Under the pieces are notes generated by a model. It made no database searches and was not told the DNA's origin. It saw nothing but the letters and a program-made list of their open reading frames with translations. Positions 15,051 through 23,264 of a DNA stretch of 64,000 bases are shown here, piece after piece. The DNA comes from an uncultured bacterium (GTDB taxonomy: Bacteria; Planctomycetota; UBA1135; GCA-002686595), in NCBI GenBank assembly GCA_938075305.1, contig CALJGV010000032.1:1-64000 (forward strand), written 5' to 3'. The translations under genes and the position numbers were made by a program. Each line of letters begins with the position of its first letter. Within the stretch, counting starts at the first letter, position 1.

Positions 15051-16499
15051 GTGCGGCGTGACGAGATCGAGCCCGTCCTCCGCGCGGCCCTCGAGGCGTC
15101 CCTCGAGTTCCAGCGGGGCCTCGACGTGGCGCGGGTCTCGGCAGAGGCAGGGGCTCCGGCCCTGGTGCCCCTGCCCGAGTCCGGCGTGGGAGCGGCAGGT
15201 GCCCTGGCGGAGCTCGTTCGACGGGCCGAGGGTCGGGCGGTGGCGAGCGCCGGACCACGCTACTTCCACTACGTGGTCGGGGGCGTCACGGGGGCGACCC
15301 TCGCGGCGGACTGGTTCGCCTCGGCGCTGGACCAGGTGGCCTCCTCGGCCACGGGCTCGCCGCTGGCGGTGGACCTGGAGGAGGCGGCTACACGGTGGCT
15401 GGCCGAGCTCTTCGACCTGGACCCGGGCGCGTGGACCGGGGTCTGCACCACCGGCGCGACCACGGCGAGCCTGGTCGGGCTCGGGGCGGCGCGTCAGTGG
15501 TGGGGGGAGCGGCTCGGCGTGGACGTTGGAGAGGAGGGGCTCGCGGGGCTGCCCCGGCCGGTGGTGCTCACCGGCGGCTTCGTGCACGCGAGCGTGATCA
15601 AGAGCCTCTCCATGCTCGGCATCGGGCGGGCCAGCTGCGAGCGGCTGTCCCTGGACAACCGCGGCACCCTGGACCTGGACGGGCTCGAGCGCCGGCTCGC
15701 GTCCAATGGGGACCAGCCCGCCATCGTCGTCGCCACCGCTGGGGAGGTGAACTCCGGCCGCTTCGACCCCCTGGCCGCCGTGGCGGACCTGTGCGACCGA
15801 TACGGCGCCTGGCTCCACGTGGACGCCGCCTTCGGGCTCTTCGCGCGGGTGGCCCCGGAGGTGGCGGACCTCGCGGAGGGGATCGAGCGCGCGGACTCCA
15901 TCGCTGCGGACGCCCACAAGTGGCTCAACGTCCCCTACGACAGCGGCTTCGCCCTGGTGAAACAGCGCTCGCTCATGGCCAAGACGTTCCGACTGGTGGC
16001 GGCCTACCTGCCGCCCAGCACCGCGGACGGTCCACGGCCCAGGGTGCCCGCCAACCTCGGCCCGGAGAGCAGCCGGCGCGCGCGGGCCCTGCCCATCTTC
16101 GCCGCGCTCCTCAGCGAGGGACGCGCGGGAATCCGAGCCATGGTCGAGGGGCACCTCCGCCTGGCGGACCACCTGCGGGAGCTGGTCTCCGGGGCCCCGG
16201 ATCTCGAGCTGGTGGACGACACCCGCCTGAACGTCGTCCCCTTCCGCTTCGTCCCCGCGGGCGTCCGCCGGCGCGACCTGGACGAGCTCAACCAGAGGCT
16301 CGGGGAGCGCCTCCTCGAGGACGGCCGCGTGTTCGCGGGGACGTCCCGCTACCGCAGCGTGGTGTGCCTGCGTCCTGCGATCGCGAACTGGCGCACCCGC
16401 GTGGAGGACGTGGAGCTCCTGGTGGAGGTGGTCCGGGAGCTGGGCGCGGGGCTCGGGAACGGAGGGGCCGCGCCGCCTAGCCGTTCTCTGCGACCGTGA
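15051..16499 (+). CDS. PLP-dependent group II decarboxylase family protein
   Basis: 482 residues from a GTG start with GGGAGG ending 6 nt upstream. It shows the group II amino-acid decarboxylase/aspartate aminotransferase fold: AAATRWLAELFDL-type block, a glycine-rich cofactor region (CTTGATTASLVGLGAAR), HVDAAFG for PLP, and the Schiff-base lysine Lys290 in DAHKWLNVPYD. Family members decarboxylate aromatic amino acids, glutamate, aspartate or similar substrates; the substrate cannot be read from sequence. It acts in the cytoplasm. Its 3' end overlaps the convergent LolA-like gene by 23 bp. An alternative reading is a PLP lyase of the same fold. Confidence 0.87.
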   Translation: MRRDEIEPVLRAALEASLEFQRGLDVARVSAEAGAPALVPLPESGVGAAGALAELVRRAEGRAVASAGPRYFHYVVGGVTGATLAADWFASALDQVASSATGSPLAVDLEEAATRWLAELFDLDPGAWTGVCTTGATTASLVGLGAARQWWGERLGVDVGEEGLAGLPRPVVLTGGFVHASVIKSLSMLGIGRASCERLSLDNRGTLDLDGLERRLASNGDQPAIVVATAGEVNSGRFDPLAAVADLCDRYGAWLHVDAAFGLFARVAPEVADLAEGIERADSIAADAHKWLNVPYDSGFALVKQRSLMAKTFRLVAAYLPPSTADGPRPRVPANLGPESSRRARALPIFAALLSEGRAGIRAMVEGHLRLADHLRELVSGAPDLELVDDTRLNVVPFRFVPAGVRRRDLDELNQRLGERLLEDGRVFAGTSRYRSVVCLRPAIANWRTRVEDVELLVEVVRELGAGLGNGGAAPPSRSLRP

Positions 16500-17226
16500 A
16501 GCCCGCGGGGACCTCCAGTCGGAAGTGGGCGTCGATGTTCCGGTGGAAGGGGTCCTTGCCCACCCGGATGATCTCGAACTCCAGCACGTCCTCGCCGCCG
16601 CCGAGGACCCGCAGGCGGGCGGGGACGTCCTTCCCGTCGGCGAAGGTCAGCTCGAGTCGACGGAGCCCGAGGATCTCCACGCCGGGCGAGGGCTCCATGG
16701 CGACGATCGTGAGCCGGGGATCCTCGGGGGAGGTCTCGACGGAGCGGACCTCGAGGAACCGGGCCAGGGTGTCCAGGTCGAGCATCAGGGAGGCGACGCC
16801 CACCAGGGCGCGCCCGTTGCGCTCGTAGCGCCAGCGGCTGGCGTGGCGGCGCTGCACGCTCACCACGAGTCGCTCCTTCGGCGTCTCCAGGACCTGGCGG
16901 GCCCTGGAGCCGCCGGGGCGGAAGAGCAGGGTCGCCGGGCTGCGCCGGACCGAGAGGGGGCCCTCCGAGACGAACTTCGGGCCCGAGGCGGAGATGATCT
17001 CCTGGCGCAGGCAGAGGGCCTCGAGGACCTGGACCTCGGCCAGGGCCTCCGAGCGGGGGCCCATCACCTCCAGGGCGGCGGCCACGATGGCGGGGTCGCC
17101 GCCGAACGTCACGGGCTCGGCGACCTGCGCCGTGCCGGCGCATCCTCCGAGGGCGGCGGTCGTGGCGAGGAGCGTCGCGGAAGCGAGCGAGCGCAGGCGG
17201 GCCGGGGCGTGGCGGAGTTCGAGCAT
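16477..17226 (-). CDS. LolA-like lipoprotein
   Basis: 249 residues with a lipoprotein signal ending ALGGC. The mature part resembles the LolA/LolB-like half-barrel seen in many planctomycete lipoproteins: an extended region beginning LRQEIISASGPKFVSEG, strands SPATLLFRPGG, RLVVSVQRRHASRWRYE, and a late block RLTIVAMEP followed by RLELTFADGKDVPARLRV. LolA-type proteins carry lipoproteins or bind lipids in the periplasm; the role here is inferred. The ATG at 17226 is chosen because the signal peptide starts there; a TAGGAT box lies 31 nt upstream. Its last 23 bp overlap the decarboxylase gene. Confidence 0.65.
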   Translation of the reverse strand: MLELRHAPARLRSLASATLLATTAALGGCAGTAQVAEPVTFGGDPAIVAAALEVMGPRSEALAEVQVLEALCLRQEIISASGPKFVSEGPLSVRRSPATLLFRPGGSRARQVLETPKERLVVSVQRRHASRWRYERNGRALVGVASLMLDLDTLARFLEVRSVETSPEDPRLTIVAMEPSPGVEILGLRRLELTFADGKDVPARLRVLGGGEDVLEFEIIRVGKDPFHRNIDAHFRLEVPAGFTVAENG

Positions 17227-17335
17227 GGGGGAGATCGGGTGGGGGGCGGGGCCGAGCATCCTAAGGAGCCTGGCTGGCCTCGGGGAGCGGCGCGCCTCAG
17301 GTTGCTGGTTCGGTCCAGCCTCGCTCGGGTCCGGA

Positions 17336-17341
17336 TAGGCT
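17336..17341 (+). promoter_or_regulatory. -10-like hexamer TAGGCT, leaderless spacing
   Basis: TAGGCT ends 7 nt before the ATG at 17349. Sequence between box and start is AGCCCCG, with no ribosome-binding site. Confidence 0.5.
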
Positions 17342-17348
17342 AGCCCCG

Positions 17349-18074
17349 ATGGACTCGGACCCCCCACGCCCCCCCAGGCGCTCGATGACCGCGTCACTCG
17401 CGGTCGCCGCGCTGGCGCTCGCCGCCTGCGCAGGCCCTGACCAGGGGGAGCAGGCGCCGTGGGAGCCCTTCCTACCTCGACGCGCCTCCGCCGCTACGGA
17501 CCACGTCCAGGGCATCGTGGGCATCACCCAGTTCTCGTCTGGACCGGCCATCGCCGCGCCTGGGACCAACGTGGTCAACGACGGTGAGCAGACCTTCCCG
17601 ATGCTCGGCGGCGCCTTCCAGCACACGATGACCGACGGCGATATTCGCTTCGGGATCGAGGGCGGCCTCTCGGGGAGCTGGCAGTCGACGCGGACGGTGC
17701 TGGCCCTGGGGAACGGCGCGATCGTGACGCAGCGTGAGAACGACCTCCTCCTTCTCGACGGGTTCGTCGGGGCCTACGCCACCATCCCCCTCGAGGGCGG
17801 CTGGCGCATCTATGGCGGGGCCGGGCCGATGCTCCAGTACGCGAGCGTCAAGACCCTCAGCGTCGACCAGCCCCCCGGCTCGGAGCGTGACGCCATCGAC
17901 GGGGTTGGCGGCGGCTGGTACGCACGCGCGGGGTTCGAGCTCGAGCTGGGTGGGCCGCTGCTCCTGGGGTTCGGCGTCCGATGGGTCGATTCCTACGCGT
18001 ACCTCGGACCGGACTTCAGGGACGTGATCGTCGAGGGCGTACAGTTCGGACTGACGCTCTCGCAGTCCTACTGA
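17349..18074 (+). CDS. Outer-membrane beta-barrel-like lipoprotein
   Basis: 241 residues. The signal peptide carries a lipobox ending LAACAG. The mature part has alternating hydrophobic strands with glycine and aromatic girdles (MLGGAFQHT, DIRFGIEGGLSGSW, GGWRIYGGAGPMLQY, GWYARAGFELEL, LLLGFGVRWVDSYAY, VQFGLTLSQSY) and a C-terminal aromatic residue. This is typical of an eight-strand-type outer-membrane barrel. No enzymatic motif is seen. Together with the neighbouring BamE-like and LolA-like proteins it supports an outer membrane. Confidence 0.7.
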   Translation: MDSDPPRPPRRSMTASLAVAALALAACAGPDQGEQAPWEPFLPRRASAATDHVQGIVGITQFSSGPAIAAPGTNVVNDGEQTFPMLGGAFQHTMTDGDIRFGIEGGLSGSWQSTRTVLALGNGAIVTQRENDLLLLDGFVGAYATIPLEGGWRIYGGAGPMLQYASVKTLSVDQPPGSERDAIDGVGGGWYARAGFELELGGPLLLGFGVRWVDSYAYLGPDFRDVIVEGVQFGLTLSQSY

Positions 18075-18083
18075 ACGGCGCGC

Positions 18084-18089
18084 TAGACT
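18084..18089 (+). promoter_or_regulatory. -10-like hexamer TAGACT, 36 nt before start
   Basis: TAGACT lies 36 nt upstream of the ATG at 18126 and just after the stop of the preceding gene, suggesting a separate promoter for the BamE-like gene. Confidence 0.4.
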
Positions 18090-18125
18090 CCCGCCGTCGC
18101 CCCGTCCCCACGCGCACCGCTCCCC

Positions 18126-18473
18126 ATGAAGCTCCACCTCTTGCCCGCCCTGCTCCTCGCCGTTCTTTGCGCCGCTCCGAGCTGTGTCACCGTGGACGCC
18201 GAGACCAACGAGGTCATCCCCCGCGGGGACCAGCGCTACAAGTTCTCGACGGTGAAGGAGTACTCGGAGAACCTGAAGCTGGGCATGACCAAGCTCCAGG
18301 TGCTGTCCACCGTCGGCTCCCCCGCGGAGAAGAGCGAGCGGGGCGACGTCTGGGTCTATCTCCCCGAGCGCTCGGCGATCCTGGTGCCCTCGAAGGCGCT
18401 CAAGCTGCACTTCAAGGACAACATGCTCTCGGAGTTCGGCTTCCACGCCATCGTCCTCGGCGCCCAGCTCTGA
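18126..18473 (+). CDS. BamE/SmpA-like small lipoprotein
   Basis: 115 residues with a signal peptide and a lipobox ending APSC. The core motif LKLGMTKLQVLSTVGSPAEK followed by VWVYL matches the SmpA/OmlA (BamE) pattern, in which GMTKxxVLxxLGxP begins the domain and an aromatic strand follows. BamE helps the BAM machine insert outer-membrane barrels, but many small lipoproteins share this domain with other roles. It lies directly after a predicted barrel protein. The family call is good; the BAM role is tentative. Confidence 0.7.
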   Translation: MKLHLLPALLLAVLCAAPSCVTVDAETNEVIPRGDQRYKFSTVKEYSENLKLGMTKLQVLSTVGSPAEKSERGDVWVYLPERSAILVPSKALKLHFKDNMLSEFGFHAIVLGAQL

Positions 18474-18520
18474 ACGGCCGGTCTCGCGGGCCGCGGCCAC
18501 CGCGTGGGGGCGATCCGGCC

Positions 18521-18526
18521 TAGAAT
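18521..18526 (+). promoter_or_regulatory. -10-like hexamer TAGAAT, leaderless spacing
   Basis: TAGAAT ends 7 nt before the ATG at 18534. It is the best -10 match in this part of the window. Confidence 0.55.
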
Positions 18527-18533
18527 CCGGGCG

Positions 18534-19646
18534 ATGCTGATCCTCGCCCTCGCACTGCTCTCACCCGTTCTCGCCCAGGACGAGGCCCCTGCGGGGGCCT
18601 CCCAGAAGGCGGCGCCCAAGGCTCCCTCCGGCATGGTGTGGATCGAGCCGGGCGAGTTCACCATGGGCTGGGACGGCGAGGAGGGCCGCCCCGACGAGCG
18701 CCCCGCCCATCGGGTGCAGATCGACGGCTTCTGGATCGATCAGACCGAGGTCACCAACGCGCAGTTCGCGCGCTTCGTGGAGGCCACGGGGTACCGCACG
18801 ACGGCGGAGATCGTCCCCAGCTGGGAGGAGCTCGCGGCCCAGCTCCCGCCGGGGACACCTGAGCCCCCGCCCGGCACCCTCGTGGCGGGCTCGCTGATCT
18901 TCGCCAAGACCCCTGGGCCCGTGGACCTTCGAGATTACTCCCAGTGGTGGGCGTGGACCCCGGGGGCCAACTGGCGACACCCCAAGGGCCCCAGCAGCTC
19001 CATCGATGGGATGCAGGCCCACCCGGTGGTCCACGTCTCCTGGTTCGACGCCACGGCCTACGCGAAGTGGGCGGGCAAGCGGCTCCCCACGGAGGCGGAG
19101 TGGGAGCGGGCGGCGCGCGCGGGCGCGGACGGCCAGCGCTACGCGTGGGGAGCGGACCTCGTCCCCGAGGGCGTCCACCGCGCCAACATCTGGCAGGGCC
19201 GGTTCCCCTTCGAGAACGCGCTCGCGGACGGCCATGACGTCGCCGCGCCGGTGGGTAGCTACGCGCCGAATGCCCTGGGGCTCTATGACATGAGCGGCAA
19301 CGTGTGGGAGTGGACGTCGGACCAGTTTCAGCCGGACCTCTACGAGCAGCGCGTGCGGGCCAGCGGCCCCGGCGTCGTGATCGTGAACCCCAAGGGGCCG
19401 GCGCGAGCGGCGGACCCGCGCAACCCCTACTCGAGGGACTCCTACGTCCAGAAGGGCGGCTCCTTCCTGTGCCACGCGGACTACTGCTCGAGCTATCGGC
19501 CCAGCGCCCGCATGGCCACACCCCCCGACAGCGGGATGAATCACCTGGGCTTTCGCTGCGTCACGACCCCGGCCCTGTGGAAGGCCCACAGGGAAGGGGC
19601 GCGCGGCAAGGCGCCCTCCGACTCCCCGGGCAAGGACGCAGACTGA
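18534..19646 (+). CDS. Formylglycine-generating enzyme (SUMF1/EgtB superfamily)
   Basis: 370 residues with a short signal peptide (MLILALALLSPVLAQ). The FGE-sulfatase domain spans residues about 32-345: MVWIEPGEFTMG, VTNAQFARFVEATGY, HPVVHVSWFDATAYAKWAGK, RLPTEAEWERAAR and LYDMSGNVWEWTSDQF. The C-terminal block keeps both cysteines of genuine FGEs, Cys313 and Cys318, in GGSFLCHADYCSSYRPSAR, followed by NHLGFRC. Human FGE uses the equivalent pair to oxidise a cysteine in CxPxR. A sulfatase with exactly that motif is encoded at 7744-9726. Because the enzyme is predicted to be exported, modification would occur in or beyond the periplasm. Many SUMF1-domain proteins lack the Cys pair; this one does not. 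Confidence 0.9.
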   Translation: MLILALALLSPVLAQDEAPAGASQKAAPKAPSGMVWIEPGEFTMGWDGEEGRPDERPAHRVQIDGFWIDQTEVTNAQFARFVEATGYRTTAEIVPSWEELAAQLPPGTPEPPPGTLVAGSLIFAKTPGPVDLRDYSQWWAWTPGANWRHPKGPSSSIDGMQAHPVVHVSWFDATAYAKWAGKRLPTEAEWERAARAGADGQRYAWGADLVPEGVHRANIWQGRFPFENALADGHDVAAPVGSYAPNALGLYDMSGNVWEWTSDQFQPDLYEQRVRASGPGVVIVNPKGPARAADPRNPYSRDSYVQKGGSFLCHADYCSSYRPSARMATPPDSGMNHLGFRCVTTPALWKAHREGARGKAPSDSPGKDAD

Positions 19647-19650
19647 GGGG

Positions 19651-20388
19651 TCAGGCGTCGCCGTCGGCCTGGGGCGGCTCCAGCCCGGACTCATTCTCCT
19701 CCACCACGCGCCCTCCGATCCACAGGGCCACCAGCCCCCCGATCAGGATCGCCACGTAGAGCTGCCCGATGACAGCCTCCGCCGCGCAGAGGAACTGGGC
19801 GCCCGGGGTCATCGGCGTCACGTCGCCGTAGCCGAGGGTGGTGAGGGTCACGAAGCTGAAGTAGACGAAGGGCGTGTGGAGGTACTCCGCCACGGCGCCG
19901 CCGTGCTCGACCAGGTTGACGCCACCCTGCTGGTAGGCGCCGGGGGTCAGGCACTCGGTGACGATGTGGAGCTCGGCGAACATGAGCGCCAGGAGGAGGT
20001 ACACGTTGATCCCCCCCATGAGGGTGTCGCTGGAGGGCGAACGCTCCCGGATCAGGGTCCGTATCAGGGTGACCGCCAGCACGCCGAGGTAGACCGCGCT
20101 GAGCGCGGACTTGAGGATCGTCTTGTCGAGCTCCTCGTCCAGGATCCACCGCACCAGCCACTGAGCGAGGAGGTTGATGAGCACGAGGATCGCCGCGAGC
20201 GTCAGGACCTTGCGCCCCTCGTTGGCGACCCAGAGCCCGGCGACCAGGACCCCGGAGAAACCGACCCGGAGGACCGGGAAGCCGAGGTCCGAGCTTCCCA
20301 TGACGGGGATCAGGACGATGAACAGCACCAGGGCGAGGAGCAGGGTGCCGAAGGGGGCCTGCCGGCTGCGGTGGTTGGCGGTGATCAC
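19651..20388 (-). CDS. Two-pore-helix-type potassium channel family protein
   Basis: 245 residues with about six membrane segments. The pore region holds the K+ selectivity motif TTLGYGDVTP (Thr184-Leu-Gly-Tyr-Gly-Asp189) between the last two segments, as in the ion-channel-2 family. No TrkA/RCK domain is attached, so gating signals are unknown. It starts at a GTG that overlaps the stop of the upstream DUF4136 gene as GTGA, so translation is probably coupled. It is convergent with the FGE gene, with stops only 4 bp apart. Confidence 0.85.
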   Translation of the reverse strand: MITANHRSRQAPFGTLLLALVLFIVLIPVMGSSDLGFPVLRVGFSGVLVAGLWVANEGRKVLTLAAILVLINLLAQWLVRWILDEELDKTILKSALSAVYLGVLAVTLIRTLIRERSPSSDTLMGGINVYLLLALMFAELHIVTECLTPGAYQQGGVNLVEHGGAVAEYLHTPFVYFSFVTLTTLGYGDVTPMTPGAQFLCAAEAVIGQLYVAILIGGLVALWIGGRVVEENESGLEPPQADGDA

Positions 20389-20969
20389 GAGTCGGCCCCC
20401 CCGCCCGCGCCGCCCGGGCGTTCGTCGGCATCACTGCGGGCGGGGAATCGCTCCAGGATGGCGCCGATCACCGTGCGCGCTGCCTCGGCGGGCTCTTCCC
20501 GCAGCTTCTGGGTGACGGTCCGGACGGTCTTGCCGTGCCAGACGGGCGCGTCCCGGGCGGGGTCGAAGAAGTCGATGCAGAGAGTGCCCTCGGTGTAGTG
20601 GCGGACGTCGGTCTGCTGGTAGTAGGGACCGCCCCAGTCATATCGGCCGCGCCCGTAGAAGCTGGGGTACTCGGTCTCCTGCACGCGGTCGCGGGCGCCG
20701 AGGGTGAAGGAGACCACGAGGTCGGGCGTCTCCTCCCCGGTGCAGCGACGGTAGCCGAGCTCCGTGAGGTCCTCAGCGGCCGCGCGCTCCAGGTGCCCCG
20801 GCAGCAAGGGGCTCATCCCCTTGGGGCCCGCGGCCACGCTCGACGGCTCGAGGAAACCGAAGGTCTGGTACGCGCTGAAGTCAGCCGCCGCGTCCAGGTC
20901 GGTGAAGACGGGCGGGGCGGCACAGCCCGCGGAGGCGAGTGCGATGAGGGAGAGGGATCGGAGGGACAT
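20385..20969 (-). CDS. DUF4136 lipoprotein
   Basis: 194 residues. The lipobox ends at Cys16 (ASAGC). DUF4136 features follow: DFSAYQTFGFLEP near the start, LTELGYRRCTGEETPDLVVSF in the middle, and DPARDAPVWHGKTVRTV near the end. The family is periplasmic or outer-membrane-attached and of unknown function. It is the first gene of a coupled pair with the ion channel. TAAGGT lies 9 nt before the ATG on the minus strand (20979-20984). Confidence 0.82.
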   Translation of the reverse strand: MSLRSLSLIALASAGCAAPPVFTDLDAAADFSAYQTFGFLEPSSVAAGPKGMSPLLPGHLERAAAEDLTELGYRRCTGEETPDLVVSFTLGARDRVQETEYPSFYGRGRYDWGGPYYQQTDVRHYTEGTLCIDFFDPARDAPVWHGKTVRTVTQKLREEPAEAARTVIGAILERFPARSDADERPGGAGGGADS

Positions 20970-20978
20970 GACCGCCTG

Positions 20979-20984
20979 ACCTTA
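20979..20984 (-). promoter_or_regulatory. -10-like hexamer TAAGGT, 9 nt before start
   Basis: Minus-strand TAAGGT ends 9 nt before the ATG at 20969, so any leader would be only a few nucleotides. Confidence 0.4.
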
Positions 20985-21050
20985 CCGCCACGCCCGGTCC
21001 GGGCGGGTCACCACGCCCGGAGGAACTCCCCGGCGAGATCACGCAGGCCC

Positions 21051-21056
21051 TACCAT
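21051..21056 (+). promoter_or_regulatory. -10-like hexamer TACCAT, 8 nt before start
   Basis: TACCAT ends 8 nt before the ATG at 21065. The gap to the divergent DUF4136 gene is 95 bp. Confidence 0.35.
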
Positions 21057-21064
21057 GCAAGCAC

Positions 21065-22633
21065 ATGAACCTCGCACGATCCCTGCACGCGGGCCTCATG
21101 GCGCTGGCCCTCGGGGGCCTCAGCGCCTGCGTTTACCCCAAGCTGAACGGCGCGGCGACGCCCAGCTTCGCCTTCGACGGCGCGGTCCGGTCGGGCATCG
21201 GCGGCGAGATCGAGGAGGTCCTCTCTCGCCACGGGGGCGACACAGGGCTGTACATGCTGGGGGACGGGCTCGACGCCTTCGCCTCGCGCGCGGCGTTGAT
21301 CAGGCGCGCCGATCACGCGGTCGACGTCCAGTACTACATCTTCCACGACGACATCACCGGGTCGATCCTGCTCAAGCTGCTCCTGGAGGCCGCGGACCGG
21401 GGTGTGCGGGTGCGGCTCCTGATCGACGACCTTGGGTCGGACGGGATCGATGATCGCCTCGCTGCAGCGAACGTCCATGAGCACCTGGAGGTCCGCCTGT
21501 TCAATCCGCGGGCCCGGGGACCTTGGAACGGGCTCGCGAAGACCCTGGACCTCATGGGGCGGCCCTTCCGGATCAACCACCGGATGCACAACAAGATGCT
21601 CACCGCCGACGGCCTCGCGGGGATCGTCGGGGGCCGAAACGTGGGGGACGAGTACTTCGACGCGGCCGAGGACGTCAACTTCGGTGACCTGGACGTGCTC
21701 GCCTTCGGCCCCGTGGTCTCCGAGCTGGGAGAGTCCTTCGACGAGTACTGGAACTCGGAGTTCACCGAGCAGCTGATCGGCTGGAGTCCCTTCGACCGAG
21801 ATGAGGGTGACCTGGCCGCCCTGCGGGCCTCCCTGGTCGAGCTGGCCGCGGCCAACCAGGAGACCCCTTACGCCCTCAGGCTCCAGGGGGCGGACTTCAT
21901 CAAGGAGGCGGCGGACGACGAGCTGCCCCTCATCTGGGCACCCACCCACGCCCACAGCGACCGGCCGCGGAAGATCGTCGCGAGCAAGGACGAACTGGCC
22001 GAGCTGCTGCTGATCGAGCGGCTGCGGGAGAACATCCCGCCCTCCGAGGAGGAGCTCCTGATCGTCTCGCCGTACTTCATCCCGGGGAAGGCAGGGACGC
22101 GCTCCCTGGTGGCGGACGCGGGCGGTGGCGTGAAGGTCCGGATCCTCACCAACTCGTTGGCATCGACGGACGTCGCCGCGGTCCACGCGGGCTACCGCAA
22201 GTACAGAGAGGCCCTCGTGGAAGGGGGGGTCGAGCTCTTCGAGATCCAACCCTCCAGCGACTTCACCGACGCCCTCTACGACGAGGGCATGTTCGGGTCG
22301 AAGAACGCGAGCCTCCACGCGAAGACCTTCATCTCCGACCGCCGCTACATCTTCGTGGGCTCGATGAACCTCGACCCGCGCTCCGTGCAGCTCAACACGG
22401 AGCTGGGCTTCGTGATCGACAGCCCGGACCTCGCCGAGATGCTGATCGAAGGGATCGAGGAGGTGATGGCGCTGGACAGCAGCTGGACCGTCACTGCGGA
22501 CGGCGACGGGCTCCTCTGGACCGGGACCGAGGGGGGGGAGGCCGTGGAGTACCGCAAGGAGCCGCAGACCTCCTGGTGGCAACGCTTCAAGTGCGGTCTC
22601 GTGGGCTGGCTGCCCATCGAGGCCCAGCTCTGA
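21065..22633 (+). CDS. Phospholipase D-family (cardiolipin synthase-like) lipoprotein
   Basis: 522 residues with a lipobox ending at Cys22 (GLSAC). It carries two HxKxxxxD motifs: His175-Lys177-Asp182 in HNKMLTADG followed by GGRNVGDEYF, and His418-Lys420-Asp425 in LHAKTFISD followed by GSMNLDPRS. VDVQYYIFHDDITG is the usual first block of cardiolipin synthase-like members. The reaction would be phosphatidyl transfer or phosphodiester cleavage via a phospho-His intermediate. A lipid anchor in place of the usual membrane helices suggests action at the periplasmic face of a membrane. Substrate not determined. Confidence 0.9.
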   Translation: MNLARSLHAGLMALALGGLSACVYPKLNGAATPSFAFDGAVRSGIGGEIEEVLSRHGGDTGLYMLGDGLDAFASRAALIRRADHAVDVQYYIFHDDITGSILLKLLLEAADRGVRVRLLIDDLGSDGIDDRLAAANVHEHLEVRLFNPRARGPWNGLAKTLDLMGRPFRINHRMHNKMLTADGLAGIVGGRNVGDEYFDAAEDVNFGDLDVLAFGPVVSELGESFDEYWNSEFTEQLIGWSPFDRDEGDLAALRASLVELAAANQETPYALRLQGADFIKEAADDELPLIWAPTHAHSDRPRKIVASKDELAELLLIERLRENIPPSEEELLIVSPYFIPGKAGTRSLVADAGGGVKVRILTNSLASTDVAAVHAGYRKYREALVEGGVELFEIQPSSDFTDALYDEGMFGSKNASLHAKTFISDRRYIFVGSMNLDPRSVQLNTELGFVIDSPDLAEMLIEGIEEVMALDSSWTVTADGDGLLWTGTEGGEAVEYRKEPQTSWWQRFKCGLVGWLPIEAQL

Positions 22634-22684
22634 GGGCAGCCGCGGAGTTTCGACCGCAGCGCCCACAGAGCGGCGCGCTCGTGC

Positions 22685-23215
22685 CTAGAGGCTGAACCCG
22701 ATACCGACCGTGCCGGTCACGCCGTCCACGGTGGCGGAGTTGATCGGCAGCTGGATCGAGGTCTCCTCGTACATGAGGCGGAAGTTGAGGAAGAGCGAGT
22801 CGGTGAGGTGCAGAAGCGCACCCCCGCCGGCGGCCCAACCGTCGTAGGTCTCCGAGTCCACGCCGTTGTCGAGGTTGAAGCCGTGGCGGTAGTCCGCCTC
22901 GATGTAGGGGTGCAGCTTCCAGATCTCAAGGAAGCGGCGTCGGACACCGAGGACGAGCTCCGCGGAGTCCTCGCCACCGAACTCGCGATCATCGACGCCG
23001 ACGAGCAGGTCCACCACCGGAGTCTTGAGCGCCGCGTGAACGCCGTATCCGGAGAGCTCGATGTTCTCCTCGTCGAATGCGGAGCCAGCCTCGACCTCGT
23101 CGATGTCAGCGTCATCGATGACTACGGCGCGTGCTTCGAAGGCGAGGACGCCCTCGGACATGGACTGACAGGAGGCGAGCAGGAGTGAGGGGATAGCGAG
23201 GAGGAGAAGTTTCAT
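22685..23215 (-). CDS. Small outer-membrane barrel-like lipoprotein
   Basis: 176 residues with a lipobox ending LLASC. The mature part has alternating strands such as IELSGYGVHAAL, ELVLGVRRRF, HPYIEADYRHGFN, GWAAGGGALLHL, LFLNFRLMYEET and a terminal GTVGIGFSL, like acyloxyacyl hydrolase- or OmpA-barrel-type proteins. It begins 49 bp after the MscS gene on the same strand and could be co-transcribed, although TATTCA/TCTATT near the ATG may be its own -10. Confidence 0.65.
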   Translation of the reverse strand: MKLLLLAIPSLLLASCQSMSEGVLAFEARAVVIDDADIDEVEAGSAFDEENIELSGYGVHAALKTPVVDLLVGVDDREFGGEDSAELVLGVRRRFLEIWKLHPYIEADYRHGFNLDNGVDSETYDGWAAGGGALLHLTDSLFLNFRLMYEETSIQLPINSATVDGVTGTVGIGFSL

Positions 23216-23264
23216 TGCTTGAATAGAAGAGAGAGATGGGAAGTGGTCTCGAGCCGTCTAGAGG

